DNA from: Azospirillum canadense
Lineage (GTDB): Bacteria > Pseudomonadota > Alphaproteobacteria > Azospirillales > Azospirillaceae
Assembly: GCF_025961225.1 (NCBI RefSeq)
Contig: NZ_JAOQNG010000007.1
Location: 446,501 to 510,500, forward strand
Length of the DNA stretch: 64,000 bases
Direction of reading: 5' to 3'
The notes below the pieces were generated by a model. That model searched no databases. It was given only the letters and a program-made list of their open reading frames with translations, and was not told the DNA's origin. This document shows, in pieces, positions 1 to 9,400 of this stretch. How positions within the stretch are numbered: position 1 is the stretch's first letter; each line of letters starts with the position of its first letter. A program made the translations under genes and the position numbers.

Positions 1-190
1 AGGTCCATTCGCTCACGCCGTCGAACAGCAGCTCGCCACGCTTGTAGCCCTGCAGCAACGTGTGCGACTGCACGTAGCGCACCGCCCCGCCCGCCCCCTG
101 CACCGCATCGGCCAGCCCGAGCAGGTGGGCGTGGAACGCCTCCACCGTCACGTCGGGACGCCGCTTGTAGAGCGACACCAGCTTCACCAT
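1..190 (-). CDS. EthD-domain (dimeric alpha-beta barrel) protein, C-terminus cut by window edge
   Basis: The visible 63 residues begin MVKLVSLYKRRPD and continue with a segment ending LRxYVQS-like (AVRYVQSHTLLQGY), the pattern of the small ferredoxin-like EthD family. Those proteins accompany monooxygenases or catabolic oxidoreductases and have no firmly assigned reaction in most cases. The start is supported by a strong ribosome site (AGGAGG, eight bases before ATG). It follows the flavin oxidoreductase by 19 bases and is the last visible gene of the minus-strand livHMGF operon, so it is probably an accessory catabolic protein. The C-terminal part lies outside the window. The family call is moderate because only about half the domain is visible. 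Confidence 0.6.
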   Translation of the reverse strand, partial: MVKLVSLYKRRPDVTVEAFHAHLLGLADAVQGAGGAVRYVQSHTLLQGYKRGELLFDGVSEWT

Positions 191-209
191 TGTCGTTCCC
201 TCCTACCTG

Positions 210-1394
210 TCAACCCTGATGCTGCGGCACCGGCTTGTTGAAGCTCTCGCCCTGCTGTCTGGCGCGGCGCATCAGCCACCAGCCGAACTGCTCCGGCCAG
301 TCCGCCCACCCGGCGTCGCCGCCGAGCGTCAGCGCCGCCTGCGCCGCCCAGTTCGGCTGCACCAGCGCCTCGCGGGCGACGGCGATCAGGTCGGCGTCGC
401 CGGCCCTCAGCACGGCGTCGGCGTGCGCCGCGTCGCGGATCAGGCCGACCGCCACCGTCGCGATCCCCGCCTCCCGCCGCACGCGTGCGGCGAAGGGCAC
501 CTGAAAGCCGGGAACCCGCGAGATGAGCATTTGCTGGCGGGTCAGCCGTTGGCCGCCCGACGAGCAATCGACCGCGTCGATCCCGCGCTTGCGCAGCTCC
601 TTGGCGAAGGCGACGGTGTCGTCCATCCCCCAGCCGACGTCCACGCCGTCCACCGCCGACACGCGCACGAACAGCGGCTTGTCCGCCGGCCACGCCCGGC
701 GCACGGCCTCGGCGACGTGCAAGGGGAAGCGCATCCGGCCTTCCAGGTCGCCGCCCCAAGCGTCGGTGCGCGTGTTGGTGATCGGCGACAGGAAGGAGTG
801 CAGCAGGTAACCGTGCGCGCAATGCAGTTCCACCACGTCGAACCCGGCCTCGTCCGCCCGGCGCGCGGCCGCCACGAAGTCCGCTTCCACCGCGTCCAGG
901 TCCGCGTCCGTCAAGGCGTGCGGCGCGGGCCAGCCGGCGTCGAACGGCTCCGCCGTCACGCTGGCGGTTTCCCAGGCCTGCGGCCCGGACAACGGCTTTC
1001 CACCCTCCCACGGGCGTTGCGAGGAACCCTTGTGGCCGCTGTGGCAGAGCTGGATCCCGGCGGCGGCGCCGAAGCGGTGCAGGAACTCGGTGACCCGCCG
1101 CGCGCCGGGGATCTGCGCGTCGAGCCACAGGCCGGCGCAGCCTTCGGTGATCCGCCCCTGCCGGCTGACCGCGGTCGACTCCATGAACACCAGGCCGGCA
1201 CCGCCGAGCGCGAAGCGCCCGAGATGCACGAGGTGGAAGTCGTCGGCAAAGCCCTCATGCGCGCTGTACATCGCCATGGGCGAGACCATGACGCGGTTCT
1301 TCAGGGTGAGTCCGCGCAGGGTCAGCGGCCGCCAGAGCAGCGCCGGACCACTTTCTTCACCGCCGGCATCTTCGTTCCTCTGTGCGCAATCCAC
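210..1394 (-). CDS. Old Yellow Enzyme family NADH:flavin oxidoreductase (YqjM-like)
   Basis: A 394-residue single-domain TIM barrel that binds FMN and reduces activated C=C bonds of enones or enoyl compounds with NAD(P)H. The N-terminal segment LKNRVMVSPMAMYSA is the FMN-binding start of the family. HCAHGYLLHSFLSP near residue 190 carries the family HxAHGYL substrate/flavin motif, and the C-terminal DLIAVAREALVQPNW is the phosphate-binding end. There are no C-terminal FeS or second flavin domains, so it belongs to the short OYE class rather than to dienoyl-CoA reductases. The start is GTG at 1392-1394, chosen because a clean GGAGG lies six bases upstream; the nearby ATG is out of frame. It follows livF by 17 bases, so it is co-transcribed with the importer and probably acts on the imported compound. 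Confidence 0.9.
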   Translation of the reverse strand: MDCAQRNEDAGGEESGPALLWRPLTLRGLTLKNRVMVSPMAMYSAHEGFADDFHLVHLGRFALGGAGLVFMESTAVSRQGRITEGCAGLWLDAQIPGARRVTEFLHRFGAAAGIQLCHSGHKGSSQRPWEGGKPLSGPQAWETASVTAEPFDAGWPAPHALTDADLDAVEADFVAAARRADEAGFDVVELHCAHGYLLHSFLSPITNTRTDAWGGDLEGRMRFPLHVAEAVRRAWPADKPLFVRVSAVDGVDVGWGMDDTVAFAKELRKRGIDAVDCSSGGQRLTRQQMLISRVPGFQVPFAARVRREAGIATVAVGLIRDAAHADAVLRAGDADLIAVAREALVQPNWAAQAALTLGGDAGWADWPEQFGWWLMRRARQQGESFNKPVPQHQG

Positions 1395-1411
1395 GTGTTG
1401 CCTCCAAAAAA

Positions 1412-2102
<691 letters not shown>

Positions 2103-2119
<17 letters not shown>

Positions 2120-2867
2120 AGCGCCCTCCGAGATAGACGGAGATGACCTCGGGCATGCGCGCCACGGCGTCGGGCTCGCCCTCGGCGAGCTTGCGGCCCT
2201 GGGCAATGACCACCACGCGGTCGCTGAGCCGCATCACCGAGCGCACGTCGTGCTCCACGAAGATGATGCTGATGCCCTCCCGCTTGAGCCCCTGGAGCAT
2301 GTGCAGGATGCCCTCGCTGTCCGCCGCGTTGAGACCGGCGAGGATCTCGTCGGTCATCAGCAGCTTCGGCCCGGTCGCCATGGCGCGGGCGATCTCAACC
2401 CGCTTCTGGTCGCCGATGGACAGCGTCTCGGCGATCTCGTCGCGGCAGTCCTCCAGGCCGCAGAAGGCCAATGCGCGGCGGGTGCAGGCCGCGGCGGATT
2501 CGACGCGCGCGCGCTCGGCCGGGCGGAACAGGCTGGCGACGTGGACATTGTCCCACACCGTCATGCCGGACAGCAGCGAGGCGGACTGGAAGGTCCGTAC
2601 GGCGCCCAGCGCGCAGATCTCGTCCGGCCGCAGCCCGCCGATGGAACGGCCGCAGAAGGCAATGGTGCCTCCGGACGGTGGCAGCAGCCCGGAGATGACG
2701 TTGAACAGCGTGGTCTTGCCGGCGCCGTTCGGGCCGATCAGTCCGACCACCTCGCCCGGATGGACGTCGAAGCCGACGCCGTTCAGCGCGGTGACGCCGC
2801 CGAAGACCTTGGACAGGTTCTCCACACGCAGAAGGGGGGCCGGCAGGGGGGATGCGGTTGCCATCAT
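2103..2867 (-). CDS. livG: HAAT-family ABC transporter ATPase, LivG type
   Basis: A 254-residue ATPase partner of LivF. Walker A is GPNGAGKTTLFNVI. The helical insertion typical of LivG follows. The signature loop reads LSIGDQKRVEIARAM and Walker B reads LLMTDEILAGLN. Both differ from the usual LSYGQQ and LDEPAAGM of LivG, but the Walker B Asp-Glu pair and the signature Gly are kept, so the protein should be active. The start overlaps the stop of livM by four bases (ATGA type). It is the fourth gene in the operon SBP-livH-livM-livG-livF. The divergent signature marks a specialised HAAT subgroup rather than a pseudogene. Confidence 0.92.
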
Positions 2868-3892
2868 GCTCTCCTAGGCGCGGACGTGGGAGGATGGCCG
2901 GGGGCGGACGGCCGGGGCACCGGCTTTGCGGCGGAGCGTCGGCGCTCGACCCAGCCCCAGAAGACGCTGGCCAGCCCGCCGGGGTGCAGCGTGGTGATCG
3001 CGACGATCAGCGCGCCGTAGATCAGCCGGTGGTATTCCAGGAAGTTGCCCCAGGCGATCTGGTCGATGATGCTGAGCGCGATGCCGCCGACGATCGGGCC
3101 GATCACCGTGCCGGCGCCGCCGAAGATGGTGATCAGGATCATGTTCAGCGTGATCGAGACGTCGAACACGCTCTGCACCGAGACATAGGCGAGGAACGGC
3201 GCGAAGGCCGCGCCCAGCACGCCTGGCCACGCCGCGCTGATCATGAAGGTGATGGCCTTGTATTTGGTGGTGCGGACGCCGATGCTGGAGGCCAGCACCT
3301 CGTCCTTGCGGATGGCGTGCAGCGCGTAGCCGATCTTCGAACGGACGACCACGATGATCGACCCGACGATCAGGCCGAGCAGCCCGAGGAACAGGTAGAA
3401 GAATCCTTCCAGCGGCAGCGACGGCGCCAGCGTCCAGCCGAGGTCGTAGGAGCGCAGGCCGCGGGTGAAGGTCCAGCGCTGCAAGACCGTCTCGAACACC
3501 AGCATGACGGCCAGCGTGGACAGCGCGAAATACAGCCCCTTCTGCCGGAACACCGGGACGAAGAGCGCCGCCAGCGCCGCCGACAGCGCGCCGCCGATCA
3601 CCATGACGGCAGGCAGCGGCAGGCCGAAGCGCACCATGCCCACGGCGCCCGCGAAGGCGCCGACGCCGAAGAAAACGCCGTGCCCGAAGCTCGCGTAGCC
3701 GCCGAAGCCGCCGATCAGGTTCCACGAACTCGCCAACCCGATGTTGACGAACACGAAGACCATCAAACGCAGCCAGTAGTCGTTCATGACCAGCGGGCAA
3801 AGGGCCACCACCAGCAGGAACACCGCCAGGCAGAGCAGCTGGTTGCGCACCGGCCCGGTGCGGATGGCGTAAGCCATGGAAACGAAGTTCAT
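2864..3892 (-). CDS. livM: HAAT-family ABC transporter permease, LivM type
   Basis: A 342-residue inner-membrane permease. The hallmark GGFGGYASFGHGVFFGVGA near residue 60 and the motif FGGAGTVIGPIVGG near residue 260 are those of LivM proteins. About nine hydrophobic segments are visible, and the cytoplasmic coupling loop (HAIRKDEVLASSIGVRTTKYK) is intact. The start at 3890-3892 (MNFVSMAYAIR) is preferred over the long upstream open frame, which only reads through livH in another frame. It begins eight bases after the livH stop and ends overlapping livG. A charged, proline-rich tail (PVPRPSAPGHPP) follows the last membrane segment and is not typical. Confidence 0.92.
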   Translation of the reverse strand: MNFVSMAYAIRTGPVRNQLLCLAVFLLVVALCPLVMNDYWLRLMVFVFVNIGLASSWNLIGGFGGYASFGHGVFFGVGAFAGAVGMVRFGLPLPAVMVIGGALSAALAALFVPVFRQKGLYFALSTLAVMLVFETVLQRWTFTRGLRSYDLGWTLAPSLPLEGFFYLFLGLLGLIVGSIIVVVRSKIGYALHAIRKDEVLASSIGVRTTKYKAITFMISAAWPGVLGAAFAPFLAYVSVQSVFDVSITLNMILITIFGGAGTVIGPIVGGIALSIIDQIAWGNFLEYHRLIYGALIVAITTLHPGGLASVFWGWVERRRSAAKPVPRPSAPGHPPTSAPRRA

Positions 3893-3900
3893 GGGAATGC

Positions 3901-4767
3901 TCACTTCCTGATGGCGGGGCCGGCCCCGAGCAGGCCTTGCGGCCGGAAGACGAGGAAGACCAGCAGCACGCCGAAGGTGATCGCCGGCGCGATGGTCGGC
4001 GCGTAGAAGGACGCCCCGAAGCTGAGCACGCCGAAGACCAGCCCGCCGACGAGCGCGCCCAGCATGCTGCCCAGACCGCCGATGGTGATGACGAGGAAGG
4101 AATCCACCGTCCACGAGAAATGCATGTACGGGGCGACGGGGCTGAGCGTCACGAACATGGCGCCGGCCAGGCCCGCCCAAGTGCCCGACAGGAACATCGT
4201 CTTCTCGAACGTCCGCCCCAGGTTGATGCCGCTGAGCTGCGCCGATTCCCGGTTGTCGCGGCAGGCGCGGATGGCCCGCCCGAACTCCGTCCGGCCGAGC
4301 ACGACGAACAGCACGGCGGCCGACACCAGGCTGACCGCGAAGACCACGAGGTCGAAGGAGGGCACGAAGGTGTCGCCAAGCATGAAGCCCGGCGGCAGGC
4401 CGGTCTTCAGCCGCAGCATGCGCTCCTCGCTGCCCCAGCCGAGCGTGCCCAATTCGGTCACCACGGTGGCGATGCCGAAGGTCTGCACCAGCACCATCAG
4501 CGGTTCGAGCGTGAAGGTCCGCGCCACGAACAGGCGCTGGATGACCGCGCCGAGCAGGCCGGTCCCCAGCGCGCCGCCGATCATCGCGGCGGCGTACGGC
4601 ACCCCGAACTTGACGGCGAGGTATTGCGTGAGCAGGCCGCCGAACACCACCAGGGCGCCGTGCGCGAAGTTAACGATGCCGATCACCCCCAGCACCAGAC
4701 TGAAACCGAAGGCCGCCAGGGCGTAGATGCCGCCCCGCAGCAACCCGTACACGAGTACGTCTTCCAT
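3901..4767 (-). CDS. livH: HAAT-family ABC transporter permease, LivH type
   Basis: A 288-residue inner-membrane permease paired with LivM. The N-terminal GLLRGGIYALAAFGFSLVLG and VNFAHGALVVFGG are the conserved LivH opening. RACRDNRESAQLSGINL in the middle is the coupling-loop motif, and GGLGSMLGALVGGLVFG precedes the last helices. The length matches the family. The ATG at 4765-4767 lies 75 bases after the binding-protein gene, so the two genes are likely in one transcript. The substrate is not deducible from this subunit. Confidence 0.93.
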   Translation of the reverse strand: MEDVLVYGLLRGGIYALAAFGFSLVLGVIGIVNFAHGALVVFGGLLTQYLAVKFGVPYAAAMIGGALGTGLLGAVIQRLFVARTFTLEPLMVLVQTFGIATVVTELGTLGWGSEERMLRLKTGLPPGFMLGDTFVPSFDLVVFAVSLVSAAVLFVVLGRTEFGRAIRACRDNRESAQLSGINLGRTFEKTMFLSGTWAGLAGAMFVTLSPVAPYMHFSWTVDSFLVITIGGLGSMLGALVGGLVFGVLSFGASFYAPTIAPAITFGVLLVFLVFRPQGLLGAGPAIRK

Positions 4768-4842
4768 GACCTGATCCCATCTGTGCGCGGCGCGCCCGCA
4801 GCCGAGGTCAAGACCCCAAACCGGCCGGCGCGCCGCGGCTGC

Positions 4843-6117
4843 TCACCACGCCGGCTTGGGATAGACGCCGGCCGATTCCGCCATGTCGGCCGGCGCCACG
4901 ATGACGGCGGCGGCAGGGTCTCCCGTCCATTGCACGGCGGGGGCGGCGTCGCGGCGGATGCGCCCGCGCTCGTCGAACGACACCGGCCCCCAGATGGTGT
5001 CCTTCAGGTCAAGCCGGCTCAGCCGATCGCGCAGCGTCTTGGGGTTGAACGGGTCCTGCGGATCGGCCTCGCGCAGGGCCTGCTGGTAGATGTAGGGCAG
5101 GATGTAGGAGAAGGCCGCCTGGTAGGTCGGCAGGTAGCCGTAGGTCGCCTTGAATTTCTCCGCGAACTCTTGCGCCGAGGCGTATTTGTCGTCGCGGTAC
5201 TTGAACTGCGGCAGCCACACCGTGGAGCCGATGATGCCCTGCATCTTGGATCCCAGCGTCTCCTTCACCACCGGGCTGGTGGTCAGGTGCCCGCCGACGA
5301 ACGCCTTCGGGTTCACGCCGATGGCCGACATCTCCTCGGCCAGCTTGATGCAGATGACGTCCCATCCGGTGTTGTAGACGATGTCGAGTTGGCCCGCCCC
5401 GCGCAGCTTCAGCGCCGTTGGCCGCAGGTCCTGCACGTTCATCGGCAGCACGACCTCGGTCACCACGTCGATGCCGTGCTGCTTGCACTTGTCTTTCACG
5501 CCCTGCCCGATCTCGTGGTAGACGGGGTCGTCCATGATCACGAGGCCGAGCTTTTTCGGCTTGGGCGTCCGGGACGCCAGGAAGTCCATGGCGCCGGCGC
5601 AGTAGGTTCCCACGCGGCCGTTGGCGGTGAAGGCGGTGTGGCCGCCGAGTTCCTCGTCAACGCGGATCGACGACGCGCCGGCCTGCACGAAGACGCGGCC
5701 GTGCTTGCGGACGATGGCGCCCTGGGCAAGCACGGTGTCGGTTCCGTAGGTGCCGACCACGAGGTCGACCTTGTCGTCGCTGATCAGCTTTTCCGTGAGC
5801 TGCGCGGCGCGCGAGGCGTTGTTCTCGTCGTCGTAGATGGTCCACTTCACCGCGCGCTCGCGCCCGGCGACGACCATTTTGCCGTCGTAGGTGCGGGTCC
5901 AGAAATCGAAGGCGTCCTTGCAGATTCGGGACACCTTCTCATAGGGGCCGGTGAGCGGCAGCGAAGCCCCGATGTGGACGACGCCGTCGGCGCCGCCCGC
6001 CGCGCCGGCAATGCGCGGCAGAGCGACCCCGACCGCCAGGGCCCCGGCCCCGAGAACGCCCCCCTTGAGAACGGCGCGCCGCGACGGACGACGCGGAATT
6101 GCGGCTCGATCGAGCAT
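4843..6117 (-). CDS. HAAT-type periplasmic substrate-binding protein with Tat leader
   Basis: A 424-residue extracytoplasmic binding protein of the Peripla_BP_6 (Leu/Ile/Val- and amide-binding) fold that feeds LivHMGF. The leader contains SRRAVLKGGVLGAGAL, a twin-arginine motif followed by a hydrophobic stretch and an A-x-A-like site (IAGAAGG), so it is probably folded and cofactor-independent but Tat-exported. The mature protein starts with VHIGASLPLTGPY, the typical first strand. VGTYGTDTVLAQGA and QAGASSIR are ligand-pocket loops of the family. It is the first gene of the operon. Its promoter probably lies in the 303-base divergent region shared with the thiolase operon. The ligand is unknown; co-transcription with an ene-reductase argues for an unsaturated or cyclic organic acid. 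Confidence 0.9.
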   Translation of the reverse strand: MLDRAAIPRRPSRRAVLKGGVLGAGALAVGVALPRIAGAAGGADGVVHIGASLPLTGPYEKVSRICKDAFDFWTRTYDGKMVVAGRERAVKWTIYDDENNASRAAQLTEKLISDDKVDLVVGTYGTDTVLAQGAIVRKHGRVFVQAGASSIRVDEELGGHTAFTANGRVGTYCAGAMDFLASRTPKPKKLGLVIMDDPVYHEIGQGVKDKCKQHGIDVVTEVVLPMNVQDLRPTALKLRGAGQLDIVYNTGWDVICIKLAEEMSAIGVNPKAFVGGHLTTSPVVKETLGSKMQGIIGSTVWLPQFKYRDDKYASAQEFAEKFKATYGYLPTYQAAFSYILPYIYQQALREADPQDPFNPKTLRDRLSRLDLKDTIWGPVSFDERGRIRRDAAPAVQWTGDPAAAVIVAPADMAESAGVYPKPAW

Positions 6118-6173
6118 GCTCCCCCCCTTATTGATGATTCGTGGCGCCGCAGGCGTCGCGGCTCAGCAACCAA

Positions 6174-6208
6174 ACGATAGTTCAAATTGCACCCCGTGGT
6201 CAACGGGG
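6174..6208 (-). promoter_or_regulatory. Candidate sigma70 promoter for the HAAT importer operon, with a small dyad
   Basis: On the minus strand TTGACC (6198-6203) and TATCGT (6174-6179) are separated by 18 bases. This is a fair but imperfect sigma70 match, placed 57-80 bases upstream of the binding-protein ATG. The inverted repeat CCCCGT / ACGGGG (6192-6197 and 6203-6208) straddles the -35 box and could be a repressor site or a stem at the RNA start. Supported only by pattern. Confidence 0.35.
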
Positions 6209-6346
6209 ATGATTTGTTGATGAAGCAAACTCTGAAAGACGGGGAAATCGGGCAGATACGGCGCATTATGGCGGGGTATCAGGGCTGATCGCGCGGTGGC
6301 CGTCCGCGTCGGCGCCCCACTGGACCGCGCGCCGTCGCGCTTCTAC

Positions 6347-6386
6347 CAAACAACCGTTTGAACAAAGCCCGAGGTTCGGGTATAGA
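6347..6386 (+). promoter_or_regulatory. Sigma70 promoter overlapped by a PsrA/TetR-type fatty-acid operator
   Basis: TTGAAC (6358-6363), a 17-base spacer and TATAGA (6381-6386) form a strong sigma70 promoter ending 34 bases before the thiolase ATG. CAAAC-AACC-GTTTG (6347-6360) overlaps the -35 box. This fits the consensus (G/C)AAAC-N2-4-GTTT(G/C) described for PsrA, a TetR-family regulator of fatty-acid oxidation and etf genes in pseudomonads. No TetR gene is in the window. Placement over -35 predicts repression that is relieved by an acyl-CoA or fatty acid. The match to consensus is seen; the binding protein is inferred. Confidence 0.65.
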
Positions 6387-6420
6387 GCGCTCCCATCCGG
6401 TGACAAGGAGAACAGTACCC

Positions 6421-7587
6421 ATGAGCGCTTGCATCGTCGGTTGGGCTCACACGCCATTCGGAAAGCTGGACGGCGAAACTTTGGAAAGCCTGATCGTTCG
6501 CGTCGCCTCCGACGCCCTTGCCCACGCCGGGATCGCGGCACAGGACGTCGACGAGATTTTCATCGGCCATTTCAACGCCGGCTTCTCGCAACAGGATTTC
6601 ACCGCATCGCTGGTCCTGCAGGCGAGCGATGCGTTCCGCTTCAAGCCCGCCACCCGGGTCGAGAACGCCTGCGCCACCGGCTCAGCCGCCGTGCACCAGG
6701 CCATCCACGCCGTGCAGTCCAAGCGCGCCCGCACCGTCCTGGTGGTCGGAGTCGAGCAGATGACGACGACGCCCGGCGCCGAGGTCGGCCAGAACCTGCT
6801 GAAGGCCTCCTACCTGCCGGAGGATGGCAACACGCCGGCCGGCTTTGCAGGCGTGTTCGGCCGGATCGCCGATCTGTATTTCCAGCGTCACGGCGACCAA
6901 TCCGATGCGCTGGCGAGCATCGCGGCCAAGAATCACGCCAACGGCGTTGCCAACCCCTACGCGCAGATGCGCAAGGATCTCGGCTTCGAATTCTGCCGCC
7001 GGGAAAGCGAGAAGAACCCCCACGTCGCCGGGCCGCTGAAGCGGACCGACTGCTCGCTCGTGTCCGACGGGGCGGCCGCGCTGGTCATCGCTGGCGACGA
7101 TCTCGCCGCCCGCATGCCGCGCGCCGTCGCCTTCCGGGCGGCCGTGCACGTGCAGGACTTCCTGCCGATGTCGAAACGCGACATCATCCGCTTCGAAGGA
7201 TGCGCCAGGGCGTGGAACCGCGCGCTGATGCAGGCCGGTCTCTGGCTCTCCGACTTGTCCTTCGTCGAAACACACGACTGCTTCACCATCGCCGAACTGA
7301 TCGAGTACGAGGCCATGGGCCTCGTGGGGGAAGGGCAAGGAGCCGTCGCGGTGCTGGAGGGATGGACGCACAAGGACGGCAAGCTGCCGGTCAATCCATC
7401 CGGCGGCCTGAAGGCGAAAGGCCACCCTATCGGCGCCACCGGCGTGTCGATGCACGCACTCGCCGCCATGCAGCTGTGCGGTGAGGCCGGGGACATGCAG
7501 GTGAGAAATCCGCAGTTCGCCGGCATCTTCAACATGGGCGGGGCGGCGGTCGCCAACTACGTCAGCATCCTTGAACGCGCCGCCTGA
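6421..7587 (+). CDS. SCP2-type thiolase (acetyl-CoA acetyltransferase family)
   Basis: A 388-residue cytoplasmic thiolase. The nucleophile motif is ENACATGSAA near residue 85. The second motif, ETHDCFTIAELIEYEAMGL, has HDCF as in SCP-x/SCP2 thiolases rather than the NEAF of FadA. The C-terminal NPSGGLKAKGHPIGATG carries the catalytic His and, as in the SCP2 type, lacks a later CxGGG loop. It would cleave 3-ketoacyl-CoA, plausibly branched or sterol-like, with CoA. The start at 6421 is chosen over an in-frame upstream start at 6358 because AAGGAG lies ten bases before it and a sigma70 promoter ends at 6386. It is the first gene of an operon with etfB (27-base gap) and etfA. Confidence 0.92.
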   Translation: MSACIVGWAHTPFGKLDGETLESLIVRVASDALAHAGIAAQDVDEIFIGHFNAGFSQQDFTASLVLQASDAFRFKPATRVENACATGSAAVHQAIHAVQSKRARTVLVVGVEQMTTTPGAEVGQNLLKASYLPEDGNTPAGFAGVFGRIADLYFQRHGDQSDALASIAAKNHANGVANPYAQMRKDLGFEFCRRESEKNPHVAGPLKRTDCSLVSDGAAALVIAGDDLAARMPRAVAFRAAVHVQDFLPMSKRDIIRFEGCARAWNRALMQAGLWLSDLSFVETHDCFTIAELIEYEAMGLVGEGQGAVAVLEGWTHKDGKLPVNPSGGLKAKGHPIGATGVSMHALAAMQLCGEAGDMQVRNPQFAGIFNMGGAAVANYVSILERAA

Positions 7588-7614
7588 ACGTCACGAGAGC
7601 CAGGATTAAACCCC

Positions 7615-8379
7615 ATGAAAATCCTCGTCCCGGTGAAGCGGGTGGTCGATTACAACGTCAAGATCCGCGTGAAGGCGGACGGCTCGGGCGTTGAGACCGC
7701 CAACGTGAAGATGAGCATGAACCCCTTCGACGAGATCGCCGTCGAAGAGGCCGTACGGTGCAAGGAAGCCGGCAAGGCCACCGAGGTCATCGTGGTCACC
7801 GTCGGCCCGGCAGCATCCCAGGAAGCCCTGCGCACGGCCCTCGCCATGGGCGCCGACCGCGGCATCCTGGTGCAGACCGACGCCGAGACCCAGCCGCTGG
7901 CCGTCGCCAAGGTGCTGAAGGCGCTGGTCGACAAGGAAGGCCTGAATCGAAATGGTTCTGGGCTGGTCATCCTGGGCAAGCAGGCGATCGACGACGACTG
8001 CAACCAGACCGGCCAGATGCTCGCCGCACTGCTCGGCTGGCCGCAGGGCACCTTCGCCTCCAAGGTCGTGCCCGGCGAGGGCGCGGTGACCGTCACCCGC
8101 GAGATCGACGGCGGCCTGGAGACGGTGGAGCTGAAGCTCCCGGCCGTGGTCACCGCCGACCTGCGCCTGAACGAGCCGCGCTACGCTTCGCTGCCCAACA
8201 TCATGAAGGCCAAGAAGAAGCCGATCGACACGCTGACGCCCGACGCGCTCGGCGTGGACGTGGCGCCCCGGCTGAAGACGCTGAAGGTGGCCGAGCCCGC
8301 CAAGCGCAAGGCCGGCGTGAAGGTGGCGGATGTCGCCGCCCTGGTCGACAAGCTGAAGAACGATGCCCGAGCGATCTAG
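7615..8379 (+). CDS. etfB: Electron transfer flavoprotein beta subunit
   Basis: A 254-residue AMP-binding subunit of the soluble ETF heterodimer, which takes electrons from acyl-CoA dehydrogenases and passes them to ETF:quinone oxidoreductase. The opening MKILVPVKRVVDYNVKIRVK and MSMNPFDEIAVEEAVRCKE are diagnostic. DDDCNQTGQMLAALLGWPQ is the AMP-site/recognition region, and the C-terminal MKAKKKPIDT segment is the usual recognition loop. AGGA precedes the ATG. It lies between the thiolase and etfA; this is the usual beta-then-alpha order in proteobacteria. Since etfBA serve all acyl-CoA dehydrogenases, a PsrA-type operator here would tie the whole beta-oxidation electron route to fatty-acid status. 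Confidence 0.97.
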   Translation: MKILVPVKRVVDYNVKIRVKADGSGVETANVKMSMNPFDEIAVEEAVRCKEAGKATEVIVVTVGPAASQEALRTALAMGADRGILVQTDAETQPLAVAKVLKALVDKEGLNRNGSGLVILGKQAIDDDCNQTGQMLAALLGWPQGTFASKVVPGEGAVTVTREIDGGLETVELKLPAVVTADLRLNEPRYASLPNIMKAKKKPIDTLTPDALGVDVAPRLKTLKVAEPAKRKAGVKVADVAALVDKLKNDARAI

Positions 8380-8393
8380 GGGGGTGATCTGAT

Positions 8394-9347
8394 ATGTCCA
8401 ATGTCTCTGGGGCCATTCTCGTCATTGCCGAACACGACAACGCCGCGCTGAAGCCCGCCACGCTGAACGCGGTCACCGCCGCCGCCAAGATTGCAAACTC
8501 TCTTGGGGGCGACATCCACCTGCTGGTCGCCGGCCAGGGGGCCGAGGCGGTCGCCGACGCCGCTTCCAAGGTGGCGGGCGTCTCCAAGGTGCTGCTGGCC
8601 GACGACGCGGCCTACGCGCACGCCCTGCCGGAGAACCTCGCCCCGCTGGTCGTCGGCCTCGCCAAGAGCTACGGGCACGTGCTGGCCGCGGCGACGTCGG
8701 AGGGCAAGAACCTTCTGCCGCGCGTGGCGGCCCTGCTCGACGTGGCGGCGATCTCCGACATCACCGGGGTGGTCTCCGCCGACACCTTCGAGCGGCCGAT
8801 CTACGCCGGCAACGCGATCGCCACGGTGCAGTCCTCGGACGCCATCAAGGTGATCACGGTCCGCACCACCGCCTTTGAGGCGGCGGCGACCGGCGGTTCG
8901 GCCGCCGTTGAGAGCGTCGCCGGGACGGGCGATGCCGGTTCCGCCAAGTTCGTCGGCCAGGAGCTGACGAAGTCGGAGCGTCCGGAGCTGACGCAGGCCA
9001 AGATCGTCGTCTCGGGCGGCCGCGGCATGCAGTCGGGTGAGAACTTCAAGCTGCTGGAAGCCCTGGCCGACAAGCTCGGCGCCGCGGTCGGCGCCAGCCG
9101 CGCGGCGGTCGACGCGGGCTTCGTTCCCAACGACTACCAGGTCGGGCAAACCGGCAAGATCGTGGCGCCGGAGCTGTACATCGCCGTCGGCATCTCGGGG
9201 GCCATCCAGCACCTCGCCGGCATGAAGGACAGCGAGGTCATCGTCGCGATCAACAAGGATGAGGAAGCGCCCATCTTCCAAGTGGCGGACTACGGTCTGG
9301 TCGCCGACCTCTTCAAGGCGGTGCCGGAGCTGACAAGCGCCGTTTGA
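8394..9347 (+). CDS. etfA: Electron transfer flavoprotein alpha subunit
   Basis: A 317-residue FAD-binding subunit of ETF. The N-terminal domain carries LAAATSEGKNLLPRVAALL, as in EtfA. The C-terminal FAD domain shows VVSGGRGMQSGENF, GASRAAVDAGFVPNDYQVG and QTGKIVAPELYIAVGISGA, all FAD-binding segments, and ends ADYGLVADLFKAVPELT. Length is normal. It starts 14 bases after etfB behind a G-rich ribosome site (GGGGGGTGAT). Two hairpin terminators follow directly. Confidence 0.97.
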   Translation: MSNVSGAILVIAEHDNAALKPATLNAVTAAAKIANSLGGDIHLLVAGQGAEAVADAASKVAGVSKVLLADDAAYAHALPENLAPLVVGLAKSYGHVLAAATSEGKNLLPRVAALLDVAAISDITGVVSADTFERPIYAGNAIATVQSSDAIKVITVRTTAFEAAATGGSAAVESVAGTGDAGSAKFVGQELTKSERPELTQAKIVVSGGRGMQSGENFKLLEALADKLGAAVGASRAAVDAGFVPNDYQVGQTGKIVAPELYIAVGISGAIQHLAGMKDSEVIVAINKDEEAPIFQVADYGLVADLFKAVPELTSAV

Positions 9348-9364
9348 TCATTCCCATGTTCCTC

Positions 9365-9393
9365 CGCACTCCGCTCTCCTTCGGCGGAGTGCG
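9365..9393 (+). terminator. Perfect 10-bp hairpin after etfA
   Basis: Arms CGCACTCCGC (9365-9374) and GCGGAGTGCG (9384-9393) pair perfectly around a nine-base loop, 17 bases after the etfA stop. It is followed by AAACTTG rather than a T-run, so it may act as an RNA 3'-end stabiliser or as the first half of a double terminator. It lies between convergent genes and could serve both strands. Confidence 0.6.
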
Positions 9394-9400
9394 AAACTTG

